Below, one piece after another: positions 1 through 12,089 of a stretch of DNA of 64,000 bases. Numbering within the stretch: position 1 is the stretch's first letter; the number at the start of each line of letters is the position of its first letter. The stretch is from Euwallacea fornicatus (lineage: Eukaryota > Arthropoda > Insecta > Coleoptera > Curculionidae). The notes beneath the pieces were generated by a model that saw only the letters and a list, made by a program, of their open reading frames with translations, had not been told where the DNA came from and did no database searches. The position numbers and the translations under genes were made by a program. Location: contig NC_089565.1 of the NCBI RefSeq assembly GCF_040115645.1, forward strand, positions 2,294,001 to 2,358,000. Direction: 5' to 3'.

Positions 1-211
1 TTCGAATACTATCGTAACTTTCTTATACAAAAATATCTTTTGTAAAATCACAAAATTGTATGGAATGTAGATTAGATCTGATTTAAAATGGACGAATGGG
101 ACTTGTTCCTAAAAATACCTACAAGTGATATGACATAAAGCTTAATAATTAAGTTTAAAGGTAAACTTGATATTGAGCAGCGTAGGTCTGCCAGAACGTG
201 ATTTGCAATAT

Positions 212-2740
212 TTACACTGGCTGGGCATTAACTTTGACAATAAGCTGATTATTTCCAACAAATTCTTGATCAAGCAATTCCTCAACAGAAGCAAACTCGG
301 TATATCCGAATCCTTTCAGATTTAGATCATGTATTGGACGGTTAAAAGCCTGTAATTCTGGACGTGACATCATAGTTTCTTTAATATTTTTGTAAGATTG
401 CCTATAAACAAAATTATTTATTAACCAGTTATAGAAAATGAATAGTCATACGTTGGATGCACTATTGTAACAGTCAAACGACCACAAAACGGCCAGTCCA
501 AGGCGTGATCATGTTCCGACTTCATTACATGTAACAAGATTGCTAGATAATTCGAGTCCTTCGGGGAAAGATTTATTCTAATGCATAACCTGAAAGATAG
601 CATGTAAGTAAATTATGCAAATAGTGAAGCAAAATCACTTGCTTGTATCCATAAGGACTGGTGTAGAATCCCGGACTATAGTGCATAAGTCGCATATTTT
701 CCCTCATTGCCATAATTTTGGTTTTAAAATCGTTGAAATGCCATATAAAAGATCCGTTACAATACCTTTGCTGGAAATTTGATATTGTAGTTGAGTAATT
801 TGAAACTTGCTGAGACATGTTGGCTATGATGATGTCTTGTTCCCGGGTTTTTTGTTCCAGATACACTATCTTTTCATACAGGGCTCTAAACGAAAATATT
901 TTAAATTCTGCACTTAGTATGAATAAAGCAAAGCCCTGGCAACTTTACCATGAGGATAATATTCATGGGAACGTTGACGTGAAAGCACAGGATTGGCCGG
1001 TTTCATGGTTTCAATAAAAACTATCTTCCAGATGAAGTTGTCAGACCACATCGTTCCAATGGCCCTAAGAATCGACGAAGCCGGCAAATAGGGTCTTCAT
1101 TGCAACGTTACCATGAATATTATCTTCTTAGCACAGCTATCAGGCCGTTGGCATTCGTTTCGTGTAGTCCAACTTAATCGGATTATTTCTCACGACATTA
1201 TTATATTATCACCTTAGCAGATTTTGCATGTTTTCATCTTGGTTTAATTGGCTAGAAGACTCCTGCTTCGACGGTGGGTCCCAAAAGTTGGCCTGAGCTA
1301 AAGCTGAGCTGGCACTTTCATTGCTTTGATTTATTCTAGCTTTTGAGTATGCTTGCGACACCAGCTGCAAGAACATACTGTGTAGACTTTCAACATATCA
1401 AAACATACACCGTTATTATCTCTTAGTTTTAGTTTTAAAACTCAAACTTCAACTAATTGAGAAGTACATGATGCCGGTAACCGACAACACTCGAAAAAAA
1501 ACTGTACAATTTAAATAGAAAATAAAGTAAAAAATTTATAATAATGCTCAAAATCTCTTTGTTGGGTTTTTCCACTAAATTATATGAGATAATCTTTAAA
1601 TCCTTGCAAGGAATTTTTTACGAAATTTTGATTTATTTAATTGTAAACACCTGACACTTTTAATAATATATTATTTTAAAATGTGTAGTGTAAGTATTAC
1701 AATTATTATTACACATGTTGCGATTATGCTTAATACATATTATAGTTTTCTACTTACAGCCAAATGTTGTTGAATGTTCTGTTCAAGATGTCTCTGTAAC
1801 TCTGGATCATCTTCAAACTTCTCGTAGCAACCAACATTGACAAAAGTACATCTCAATTTCTCATAATCTGGTAATTCTGGGGGTCTTCAAATCATAATTT
1901 AAATGAGAATGTTCCTGGTAAGGACAAGGACTCACCTAAACTCACAAACTAAAAGATGTTCTTCTACATCTAATGGTGATAATTCAATTAGACAACCCCT
2001 TACAATGTTGGGGCACTTTGTTCTTTGCTGTGATATTTCTCTTCTAGTGAAATTATCAGGGAATATATCCTTATTTTTATCAAGTTTCATGTTATCCACA
2101 GGACAAGCAGCATTCCCTTTCCTGACACACATAGAAATAACTTGTTTTAGGATTGTCAAATCCTACCAATATAGTTTTCATTAAAAGTATGAAATCATGG
2201 TTATAATGATTCATTTCATTAAAATGTGAATCACCTGACATAAAATTGAATGGTTTGTACGAAAAAAAATGCACATAAATACAATCATTGGTGGAACCAA
2301 CAACAACCAACAAAGAAATTTGAATGATCTATATCCCTGTAAATTCTCTTCAATTCACTACATAATAAGTAATATCTAATTTTTATTGAATCATCAACAT
2401 TAAAATGTAATAATGGATTTTCAAAGGATAAATACCTTAGTTTTGACCAAAAACATACTTACTGTAACCAGTCATAGATGCAGTTCCTGCAAAAACGATG
2501 TCCACAGGATGTCAGCACAGGGTCTCGCAACCATGCCAAGCAAATGGGGCATTCAAACCTGGCCTCCTCAGGGGCAGCAAACTCATCTATAGAGCTTTCT
2601 TGAGCTATCTCAGGGTTCCCAAATTCATTTACACGAGCTCCTTTTGAGGAGGAAGCGCTCCTATCATGACTTTCAGGTTCAGCGGCTGCCATGGTAGGCA
2701 ATTTTGATAATTCTAGATCAATATAAATTTCATCATTCAA
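212..2740 (-). CDS. Traf6: TRAF6-like E3 ubiquitin ligase (RING, TRAF zinc fingers, MATH)
   Basis: Seven exons give a 437-aa model: 2740-2463, 2121-1936, 1884-1758, 1364-1213, 885-643, 589-452, 401-212. All phases agree and there is no internal stop. The RING finger is near residues 64-103 (CPICLAWLRDPV then CGHRFCRNC), TRAF-type zinc fingers lie in exons 2-3, a short helical stretch in exons 4-5, and a C-terminal MATH domain holds SPGFYTSPYGYKLC and ALDWPF. In the family, TRAF6 builds K63-linked ubiquitin chains downstream of Toll/IMD and TNF-type receptors. Exon 5 must end at a GC donor (642-641), because the nearby GT donor leads straight into a stop. Intron 6 is 50 bp (451-402). The start may instead be the internal Met at residue 17. 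The exon 4 acceptor could also lie a few codons upstream. It is head-to-head with mRpS10. Confidence 0.9.
940..1140. repeat. small inverted-repeat (MITE-like) insertion in a TRAF6 intron
   Basis: The stretch GATAATATTCATGG near 955-968 recurs inverted near 1108-1121, extended on both sides by imperfect matches including AACGTTG. The pair sits in the 327-bp intron between TRAF6 exons 4 and 5, which is longer than the neighbouring introns. Element ends and target duplication are not clear. Confidence 0.4.
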
Positions 2741-3323
2741 TATAATTGTAAAATTTAAACCGTGTCTATTTTAAATCTTTATATAATTGAAGTAATTTGG
2801 CAATAAGATCAACAATAATTAAATTAAAAAGTTAAATATTAAATTTAAATATCAATATTCTAGAACCCAAAAAGCAAAATAATACACAGCTGACTTTGAC
2901 GTTTGATCTTTTTTTCTGAATTCCTATTTAGGATGAACGTCCCAAACCTGTATTTGTTATCTTTGTTTTCCCATAGATTCGACAAGAAAAGATAATTGGA
3001 TTATCCGTTATATATATTGTTATCTCTCTCTGATTATTCTGAAAGAGATTGCGGTTATGTATTTTTTTAATAAAAAATTTCATTTAATTCTTTCATATTA
3101 TAAGGTTAATAACAATTAAAACAAAGTGAAATAAAAGTTCAAAAATAATACATAAACATTAATTGTTATAGTGCTTTTCTACTTTGTATATTATATTGAA
3201 ACAGTTTAACAATTTAGATAAAATATAGAAGCTGGGTTAAAAGTCTCATTTTTTCTAGTCTGAATCTCTAGATTTCCTCTTTAAAATGGTATGTAACGCA
3301 ACCCCAAACTGTAAAATCATATT

Positions 3324-4410
3324 ATGACCATTTACAAATTGCAGAATTTAACCAAACAGATCTTTCCAAGAATGTTAATAAGCAGAAATCTTTGCAGCTT
3401 ACATAAAGTAAATGTCAGTGAAACATCTTCAACACCCCCTCAAGAACCAGACAAATTAATTAAAACCTTGCAATTGGAATTAAGAAGTAATGAACCAGCA
3501 ATATTGAAAAGTTTTTGTAAGTTTGCAGTAACTACTGGAAATCATTTAGGTCTAGATTCTAAGTCGTAAGTGTATTCATGAAAATTGTTCACTTTTGATT
3601 ATTAATACATAATGATAGATGGAGCTTAAACAAACCAGTCCATGAAAGATACACAGTATTAAAGTCAGTGCATATCTACAAGAAACATAGAGTTCAATAT
3701 GAAAAAAGAACTTATTTCTCTTTTGTTCAATATAATAAATTAACAGGATCCACTGCAGACACTTTACTGGAATATGTGGAGAGAAATTTGCCTGAAGGTG
3801 TAGCTTTGAAAGCTACAAAGGTAAGTGGAAATCATGTATACAGTGTCCTAAATTCCATTCAAAATATGGGAGTCTTGAAAACTTTTGAAAATATAGAGTT
3901 CAATTTTTAACCACAAGTTGCACTTTCATAAAAGCATTTAGTATCTTTTTTTAAGAGTTGCATTCTGGATTTTATTACAAAAAACATAATAGAGAAAGTC
4001 ACTTTTGCAAGTAGTAAAATGTGTTAGTAATATGTCTGATAGAAAATAGTACACTGCCCTGCATTTATAGATCACTACCTACTACAGTTTTTTTTTATGA
4101 TGATCACCCCTTACACCTACACATTGCCCTAGGGCGGCTTATGGAACATGATATGAGAATATTTCTGTAAGAGATGTTTTTTTCCAGAGTTTTGAAACTT
4201 TAGTGAAGTCAGTCAACTAAAAATTGAAAAATTTGATTACGAAGTTCAGGCAATGCCATGTTTTACTTTTTTTAGTCATAATAACTTAAATGAAACCTGG
4301 ATAGGTTTAAAGTGTTTGGCTTTTATAAATTCACTGATTTAAACCTGAATAATTTTTAGGTAGAGGTCCAAGAACTTCCAGAGCATCTAAGATTAGAAAA
4401 CCAAAATTAA
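3324..4410 (+). CDS. mRpS10: mitochondrial small ribosomal subunit protein uS10m (mRpS10)
   Basis: Three exons, 3324-3565, 3619-3820 and 4360-4410, encode 164 aa. The S10 core is recognisable from YKKHRVQYEKRTYF and LTGSTADTLLEYVERNLPEG, and the tail EVQELPEHLRLENQN is also MRPS10-like. The N-terminus is basic (SRNLCSLHKV), as expected for a matrix import signal. The product is part of the mitoribosome small subunit. The exon 2 donor is AAAG|GTAAGT at 3821; reading past it gives an open but unrelated tail, so the short third exon after a 539-bp intron is preferred. An alternative 5' end exists: an ATG at 3286-3288 abuts a GTATGT donor, and a matching acceptor ends at 3343, which would put the start codon alone in an exon. 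Divergent from TRAF6. Confidence 0.88.
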
Positions 4411-4583
4411 TTAATTGCTATAGGTTAGTTTTTTGTTAGCGTTTATTTGCTGGAAGTAATATAACAAAAACACACAACTGTACCAATTATATTTTATTGA
4501 TACTACTTTACCCACAAAAATAAATTAAATAATACAGAAGAGAGCTACAAGAAAATATCACAAAAAGTAAATAAAAGTTCCTT

Positions 4584-6236
4584 TTAGGAGCTAGATTTTT
4601 TAATATATTCAAATACTGCTCTTGGAACATCCATTGTTTGATCATCAACAAGGACAATGTCAAATGTATCCATATACTGGGGCAAGTTATGTTCTACCTA
4701 AAATTAAATAATGGCTAAAAACAAAAAGCTGTGGGAACAGATTACTTACATGATCATAGAGGAATCCTATTTTAAGTACATTCACACAATGTGCCATCCC
4801 TTGGGTCATTTCAGCATCCCCCAAAGAATCTCCCAAAACAATTGCATTACCTCTGTTTGCTACTTCATTGTAAAAGTCTGAATCCTTCAAGGCATATTCA
4901 TTTTTATTAAAGACATGAATAACTTTATCCTTGAAGCCCAATATAGTACCCTCTTCAGTGAATTTTAAGAAATTTGATATTACCTGGCAAAATTAAGTAA
5001 GTAGGTCAATAATGGTTTTTTTATTGTCTTTAATTAAATGATGATCATTTATATGACTTACTTTGACATTAGGCCAACAGACACCAGATTGCTTCAAGAT
5101 AGCTAAAACAACGTCTCCACAGCCAGCAGAAAATACAAGAACTGGTATATTTGATTCAAACAGACATTTGAAAAATTGTTCACAGCCATCTCTAGAAATT
5201 AAATATTTACATGAGATAAAAATAATAATTACAATTTCAGTTTAATGCTAAAACATACGGGGAAGATCCTAAATTGCAGAGTTTCAGAACTTACCTTAAA
5301 GATGATTTGCACCCTAAACATGCTTGATCTATCTCTTCTTGAGTAACTTTCAGACCCCTTGAATAAAAAAAAGAACACATATAACACTATAAAAAAGGCC
5401 AATGTACTTAAAAAAATTAATGCTACATTGAAGCGTGGCTGTCACATTGTTTCAAGAATTACTATCTCCATTCATAATAATGAGGGCCATTAAATGATAC
5501 CTTCCAGAAAGACTAACACACAGGACCAATGCAATTTTTAGAAACTGTAGGTAGTTTATGCTAAAATACTCAAAACAGTTTTTCTAATTGATTTTCTTAA
5601 TTTTTTGATATCATTTTGTTTAGATTAAGATATATAATTAGGTTTGAGTGATTATAATTATTTGACCACATTATTTAATAAAAATAGAATTAATTACTGT
5701 ATTCCTATTATGGTTAATCACTAAAATTCATTATATATATAACTATAAAATAGCTGTGTAATTAATAATTATTATTTACTTAATAGCTTTCTCAGATAAG
5801 TCCCACCACATTTCCATATGTTTAAGTTTGTCCTCAACTGAAATGTGGGGATCCATTTCAATTGGATAATACTTTTGTCTTAAACTCTTAACCGTTTTTT
5901 GGTAGGTTTCATTCTGTGCAGTTGAGGGTATGCTGCTGAATATGCCTATAAATAATAAAATCAAAATTTAAAAAAATAAACAGTAATTCGGTTCAAATTG
6001 AAGATATGTGTATGTAAAAGAATTTTAAATTTAGCAATTAAGTTACCAAAACTACTCAGATGTGGGACACCATTCTCGTGTTGTTTAGTGATGGTTTTAT
6101 CAAAATCAGAGACAACTTGCAACATTTCAAGACCTCCAAGGTGCATGTTCTGCAATATTTTACTCAGATTCACCCGGTCTTTAATGTGAACATTATTTCT
6201 TGATAATACGTCAATTTCCCCAGTAATGTCGGACAT
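4584..6236 (-). CDS. NT5C3: cytosolic 5'-nucleotidase III family (pyrimidine/7-methylguanosine 5'-nucleotidase)
   Basis: Six exons, 6236-6047, 5945-5780, 5357-5295, 5191-5062, 4983-4750 and 4697-4584, give 298 aa, the usual length for the family. A start at 6254 would add six residues. HAD-superfamily motifs are present: the nucleophile motif DFDKTIT, FSAGCGDV as motif II, and GDSLGDAEM as the acidic motif. MEMWW and YYPIEMDPH are typical of cN-III. The enzyme removes phosphate from pyrimidine nucleoside monophosphates or m7GMP in the cytosol; which substrate cannot be read from sequence. All junctions are GT-AG with matching phases. It is divergent from clathrin light chain, with 662 bp between the start codons. 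Confidence 0.9.
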
Positions 6237-6898
6237 ATTTTCAATGATTTTCAATGGGATTTTGGTTCTTAAGTATAGGCGAATTTTAGTTAGGCAATAT
6301 AATCTAACCAGTAACTAGAAATATTCAAAAATTCGATAAATTTTGGATTCGGAATTTTTATACAAACTTCTATGATATTCGAATTGGGAATAAGATGAAA
6401 GATGAGAAAATGAGAATTAACCTCATAAACTGACATTGGTCGATTGGATCAGTTCACAGCCATCATCATTTAGCGAACTTGGCTTAAAATTGGCAACACC
6501 GCAAAATACAAACATAAACTCTTTTACTTTTTTATAATAAACTACTCCTGATACATGTTCGTTGGTTATGATTTTATGATTCTATTATTTCGGGATAATT
6601 TACTAGTTACCCATTAAAATGTCTGTAATGTTGTCTGGCTCTAACACCATACTACAACTGTTTTTTGTTCAATAATAACAAATGTAGAATTTGAAATCGG
6701 CGTTTCAAGACGTATTATACTCTGTTTTCATGGCTTCACAACACGGAGGACGTAACTTCAGAATCGACTAGCTGACGTTGATAATCAAATTTCATCTCGT
6801 CAACGTCAAAAAATTGTCAAACGTCATCACCTATTTTGTTTAATTAATTAATCAATTTCATTTTTCTTGATTCGTGTATATTTTTAACATATAGAAAA

Positions 6899-9570
6899 AT
6901 GTCTGGATTTGGAGACAATTTTGACCAACCGGAGGTGGACCCAGCAGCAGAGTTCCTCGCAAGAGAACAAAATGAATTAGCTGGGCTCGAGGATGAAGTA
7001 AAACCTGCAGCGGTCGCCGTCTCTTCTACCTTAACAAATAGTGGTGAGTCTCAATATTTAAAGGGCGTAATCTTAGTATTGTTGCACGAAGTCATCCCTC
7101 GTTTGTTGCATGGTCACTATGTCTCTTGAGTTTTTAATACAGCGATAAGGCCCCTGAGTAATAAGTAAAATTCTTAGCAAAACATAAGATAACAATATGT
7201 GCAAATAAACTAAATGGTAAATTCAAAGAGATATTATTATTATTTCATATGTATTGATACACTATTGAAAACTCCACCCAGGTCTCCAGGCTTTTATTTG
7301 CTAGTGAGCTATATTGCCTTAATTCTGACTCTGTAAAAGAAATCCGAACATGTAATATTTATTATTTTAGAAGAGTGCCATTTTATTTTGATAGATCTTC
7401 TCACAGTTGTTCTCTCAAATAAAAATACTCAATGTCCTATTTGAATTATTTTATTATTATAATCGACACAAAACTAAGGGGTACAAAGCTTTTTTGAAAT
7501 TTGCAACAAATAGCCACTATTTAATTTAGCTTTAGCAGAATATTTTATTTTGCTTTACATGTCCAGATGATCCCACTAATTCTGCAGGGAGTTTTGAAAT
7601 GGTTGAGAATTTTGATCAGGAGGGAATAGACAAAAAAGATTTATTTGAGCAGGAAAATGATCTTGACCTAAAGAAAGAATCTTATACTGGTAAGTCACAC
7701 TATTAAACATACATCGCACATTATCCTAGGCCTGCCATTTTTAGTAATGCTTAATTTACAAATATTTGTACATAGTTATTAATATTTATTTATATATACA
7801 TATATAAATATTTCCTTTAGATTTTTTTGGTGTTCAACCTCACCACAATAAGTATGGTAAGCAGATGTGTCAGTGTGCCGTTTTGTATTGAGTAATTTTT
7901 ATATTATCATGCTTTTAATTGGTTAAAAAACTTAAGTTTTTGTGGACTAGCAATTTCAGTAATTCATTAATGTTAAAAATATTCAAGGCAAATTTTCCTC
8001 ATTACATACATATGTCTTTGAAGTTCATATGAGTTATTTTATGTCATGACATTTTGCTTTATTTTGTATTGTTTACAGGTTCAACTGGTATTTCTCCTCC
8101 AATGTCGTTGAGTCGGCCCAGAGAAGAACCTGAAAAAATTCGAAAATGGAGAGAGGAACAAGTAAAGAGACTAGAAGAAAAAGGTAAGTACTTACTATTA
8201 TTATTCAGTTTAAAGTTTTCTTGCCTTTATTATGAAAATATCTAAATTGCTACCTAGAAAATGTATGAAGTCACATTTTTTTAGAGGTTGAATTAGATAT
8301 GCATTGAAATTTCTGTGTTGCTTATTTCTCCCTCCTTTGTCATACCTAACTTTATTTAATAGTACCCATCCTTAATAACAGGTGGTTCAAGGAATTACTG
8401 TTCAACAGTGTTATTCAATGATTTGAGATCATGGCCTGAATGTCTTAACTGACATACACTTACAAGACAATTTACAACCATAATTTTAATGAATAATAAT
8501 TTTAGATGTATAGTTGAATATATACTTATTATTTACAAGATCAGTATGTCAAAGATCCTCATTTTTTATTTTTTGAAAACATTTCTTCCCAAAAACCTCA
8601 AAATAGGTTGTTGAGTATTAAAGTCTATAGACTGAAATTGTGATTTCTTCACATACATTAATAGTGGATGTCTTTTTTTATAGACCGAGAAGAAGAGAAG
8701 AAAAAAGATGAACTGAGAGAAATTGCCAAGAAGGAATTGGAAGATTGGTACCGAAATCATGAAGACACAATTGCCAAAACAAAAGCTGCCAACAGGTAAA
8801 AATACATTATTTATTTTATAACAACTTAGTAGTACTTTCACCTACTTTCTAAATATATAAAAAATTCATAAATATATATTATATATTATATCATTATAAA
8901 TCTACTCATATTCACCTAACTCAATTTTTTTTCCATTATTACTAACAGGGATGCCGCAAAGTAAGTGTATATTTTGATTTTTTAATATTCATGTTGTGTA
9001 AAATTAGTAATGTAAGGTCTGAGAGGCGTAAATAACAACAAATCATTTTGCAACAATACGTTTGTTTGTGTGTGAAGACCAATACAAAATATGTTCTTAG
9101 TTTACACTGCACTTGTAATTTTTTTACAAATTGTTGATGGAGATTCAATGGATCATTCCTGTTTAGGGAAATATATTCTCAATTATCTCATAGAAACCAG
9201 ACATTTATTTTGCTTTATTGCAACTATTTTGGCAAAATTGTATTTTATAAAAGTGTCAAATATGATTTTTAGATTGTAATGGTAACCTTTATTGAGCGTT
9301 TTCTATAGATTGACCGCATATAAATCTAAGGATGGCAGGTGATTTATTGCAATGACCTGTACTTTAGTAATTCCCTCTCTGTTCAGGAATGCTGAAAAAC
9401 AATTTGTTGCGGAGGACGATGAAATTCAGCCGGGCACAGAGTGGGAGCGAATTGCTAAACTTTGTGATTTCAATCCCAAAGCCAAACCTGGCAGCAAGGA
9501 CGTTTCACGCATGCGTTCCATCATCCTTCAGATGAAACAAAATCCAGTAACTATTAAGAACAAGGCTTAG
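6899..9570 (+). CDS. Clc: clathrin light chain, with three small in-frame cassette exons
   Basis: Exons are 6899-7043, 7567-7689, 7821-7856 (36 nt), 8079-8183, 8684-8795, 8949-8960 (12 nt), 9309-9338 (30 nt) and 9387-9570; all eight together encode 248 aa. The heavy-chain-binding helix (IRKWREEQVKRLEEK, DWYRNHEDTIAKTKAANR) and the C-terminus GTEWERIAKLCDFNPK plus KDVSRMRSI are diagnostic. The protein binds clathrin triskelion legs and regulates coat assembly and actin links. The 36-, 12- and 30-nt exons all have proper AG and GT borders, are multiples of three and keep phase, so each can be skipped without a frameshift. The last two sit directly after KAANR, where vertebrate light chains carry their neuronal insert. 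The first two exons encode the acidic, variable N-terminal part. Confidence 0.93.
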
Positions 9571-9919
9571 AAGTTATAAAATTGAGGCTAATAAACAGAT
9601 ATGGTTTGTTGTACCCTAGATCCAGTTCATTAAAATTTAGTTCACGAATTTGTGCAATGAGCTGGAAGAAATGGTGTCATAATCGTAATTCATGATTGAT
9701 AATGATGGAACATCCGCAGGTAGTAGTTTTTGGTTAAAAACGTACAAGTACGTATCTGTTTTCTAGATGTATAATATATTATTCCCTTTTTATTAACCCA
9801 AAAGTTTCCATGTATTAATACAAAATTTAATTTCGTATGTATACTAATGTTATTAGATAATAAATTATTTGGAAGAAATAATGTTGTGTTTTATTATAAT
9901 TTATTGGGTCTCACGGACA

Positions 9920-11850
9920 TTTTTTCTAAAGAAGCAAAAAAGAAAGAAAAAAATAATAAAGAAGCAAAAGAAGAAAAAAAAGTGAAGAAGAAAAAAAGAG
10001 AGAAAAATAATAAAACAAAAGAAGAAAAAAGAGAGAAAAATAATAAAACAAAAGAAGAAGAAAAGAGAGAAAATGAAGAAAAAGGGAGAGAAAAAATAAA
10101 GAAAAAAGAGAAAGAAAAAAATAATAAAGAAACAAAAGAAAAAAGTGAAGAAGCAAAAAAAAAAGAGAGACAAATGATAAAAAAGCAAAAGGAGAAACAA
10201 AAGTGAAGAAGCAAAAGAGAAGGAAAAAAATAATAAAGAAACAAAAGAAGAAAAAAGAGAAAGAAATAAAAGAAGCAAAAAGAGAGAAAAAAATAATAAA
10301 GAAGCAAAAAAAGAAAAAAAAGTGAAGAAGCAAAAGAGAAGGAAAAAATAATAAAGAAACAAAAGAAGAAAAAAAGTGAAGAAACAAAAGAGAAGGAAAA
10401 AAATAGTAACGAAACAAAAGATGAAGTAAAAATTAAGAAGCAAAAAAGAAAGAAAAAAATAATAAAGAAGCAAAAGAAGAAAAAAAGTGAAGAAGTAAAA
10501 AAGAAGGAAAAAATATTTAAAAAGCAAAATAAGAAAAAAGAGAGAAAAAATAAAGAAGAAAAAAGAGAGAGAAATAAAGAAGAAAAAAGAGAGAGAAATG
10601 AAGAAAAAAGAGAGAAAAATGAAGAAAAAAGAGAGAGAAATGAAGAAAAAAGAGAGAGAGAAATAATAAAGAAACAAAAGATGAAGGAAAAGTGAAGAAG
10701 CAAAAAAGAAGGAAAAAAATATTAAAAAAGCAAAAGCAGACAAAAAAAAAGGAAAAAAATACTAAAGAAGGAAAATAATAAAAAAAAGAAAAGACAAAAA
10801 AGAAGGAAAAAAATAATAAAGAAGCAAACGAAGAAAAAAAAGTGAAAAAGCAAAAACGAAGTAAAAAAATAATAAAGAAACAAAAAAAGAAAAAAAGTGC
10901 AGAAACAAAAGAGAAGGAAAAAAATAAACAAAAGAAGAAAAAAAGTGAAGAAACAAAAGAGAAGGAAAAAAATAATAAAGAAACAAAAAAAGAAAAAAAG
11001 TGCAGAAACAAAAGAGAAGGAAAAAAATAAACAAAAGAAGAAAAAAAGTGAAGAAACAAAAGAGAAGGAAAAAAATAATAAAGAAACAAAAGATGAAGGA
11101 AAAGTGAAGAAGCAAAAAAGAAGGAAAATAATAAAATAAAGAAAAGACACAAAAAAGAAGGCAAAAAATAATAAAGACACAAAGGAAGAGAAAAAAATGA
11201 AGAAGTAAAAAAGAAGAAAAAAATATTTAAAAAGCAAAATAAGAAAAAATAAAGAAGAAAAAAGAGTGAGAGAAAAATAAAGATGAAAAAAGAGAGAAAG
11301 AAAAATAAAGAAACAAAATAAGAAAAAGGTGAGAGAGAAATAAAGAAAAAAAGAGAAAGAGAAAAATAATAAAGAAACAAAAGAGAAGGAAAAAAATAAT
11401 TAAGAAACAAAAGAAGCAAAAAAGGAAGAAAAAAATAATAAAAAAGCAAAAGAAGAAAAAAGAGAAAGAAAAAAACAAGCTAAAAAGAAAGAAAAAAAAG
11501 TGAAGAAGCAAAAGAGAAGGAAAAAAATATTAAAAAAGCAAAAGAAAATAAAGAAGGAAAAAAGAGAGAGAAATAAAGAAGAAAAAAGAAAAGCAAAAAA
11601 GAAAGAAAAAAATAATAAAGAAGCAAAAAAAGAAAAAAGAGAGAAAAAGATGAAAAAAGAGAGAAAAAATAATAAAGAAGCAAAAGAAGAAAAAAGAGAG
11701 AAAAATAATAAAGCAAAAGAAAAAAAAGTAAAGAAGCTTAAGAAGAAAAAAAAGTGAAAAAGGAAAAAAAGAGAAGAAGCAAAAGAGAAAGAAAAAAGAG
11801 AAGCAAAAGAAAAAGAAAAAAGAGAAGCAAAAAAGAAACAAAAAATCGTA
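9920..11850 (+). repeat. 1.9-kb purine-rich low-complexity tract
   Basis: For about 1,930 bp the + strand is almost only A and G, with rare C in 'GCAAAAG' or 'ACAAAAG' and rare T in 'AATAATAAAG'. Recurring words are GAAGAAAAA, AGAGAGAAA, AAAGAAGCAAAAG and GAAGGAAAAAAATAATAAAG. A longer block of about 105 bp, containing AGTGCAGAAACAAAAG, is repeated near 10880 and 10985, showing tandem duplication. Lys/Glu-rich frames on + and Phe/Ser/Leu-rich frames on - are open only because of the base composition; I do not call them genes. The tract starts about 350 bp after the clathrin light chain stop. Confidence 0.95.
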
Positions 11851-12089
11851 ATTATATTTAATTGACTCACGTTTTCTCCTCTAGTGTCTCTTTTTGTTGC
11901 CCATGCCGATGATGCATTTGGTTAATTTTGAAATTAAGCTGTTTTTTTATCTGGATTTCTTAGCTTTAAAAAAATAATAATTTTTCGGTTTTTGTTAGAT
12001 GTTTCGAGTTATGACTGCTTATACCCGATACATGACTTACTTACTTTACTTTTTTAATGTTTCTTTATTTTGCTTTTCAACGGATGCCA

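Noticed and set aside
412..435. A 24-bp intron between TRAF6 exons 6 and 7
   Set aside because: Too short to splice and out of phase; a 50-bp GT-AG intron (402-451) gives the right frame.
817..1017. Plus-strand ORF over TRAF6 exon 5
   Set aside because: Shadow of the minus-strand exon and an intron; the minus strand encodes the MATH domain.
9925..11850. CRISPR-like or satellite array
   Set aside because: No constant repeat with unique spacers; composition and words vary, and the host is a eukaryote.
9894..11870. Long minus-strand ORFs rich in Phe/Ser/Leu (up to 310 codons) and a plus-strand Lys/Glu ORF
   Set aside because: They exist in several overlapping frames only because the purine tract lacks the bases needed for stop codons; no start context or domain.
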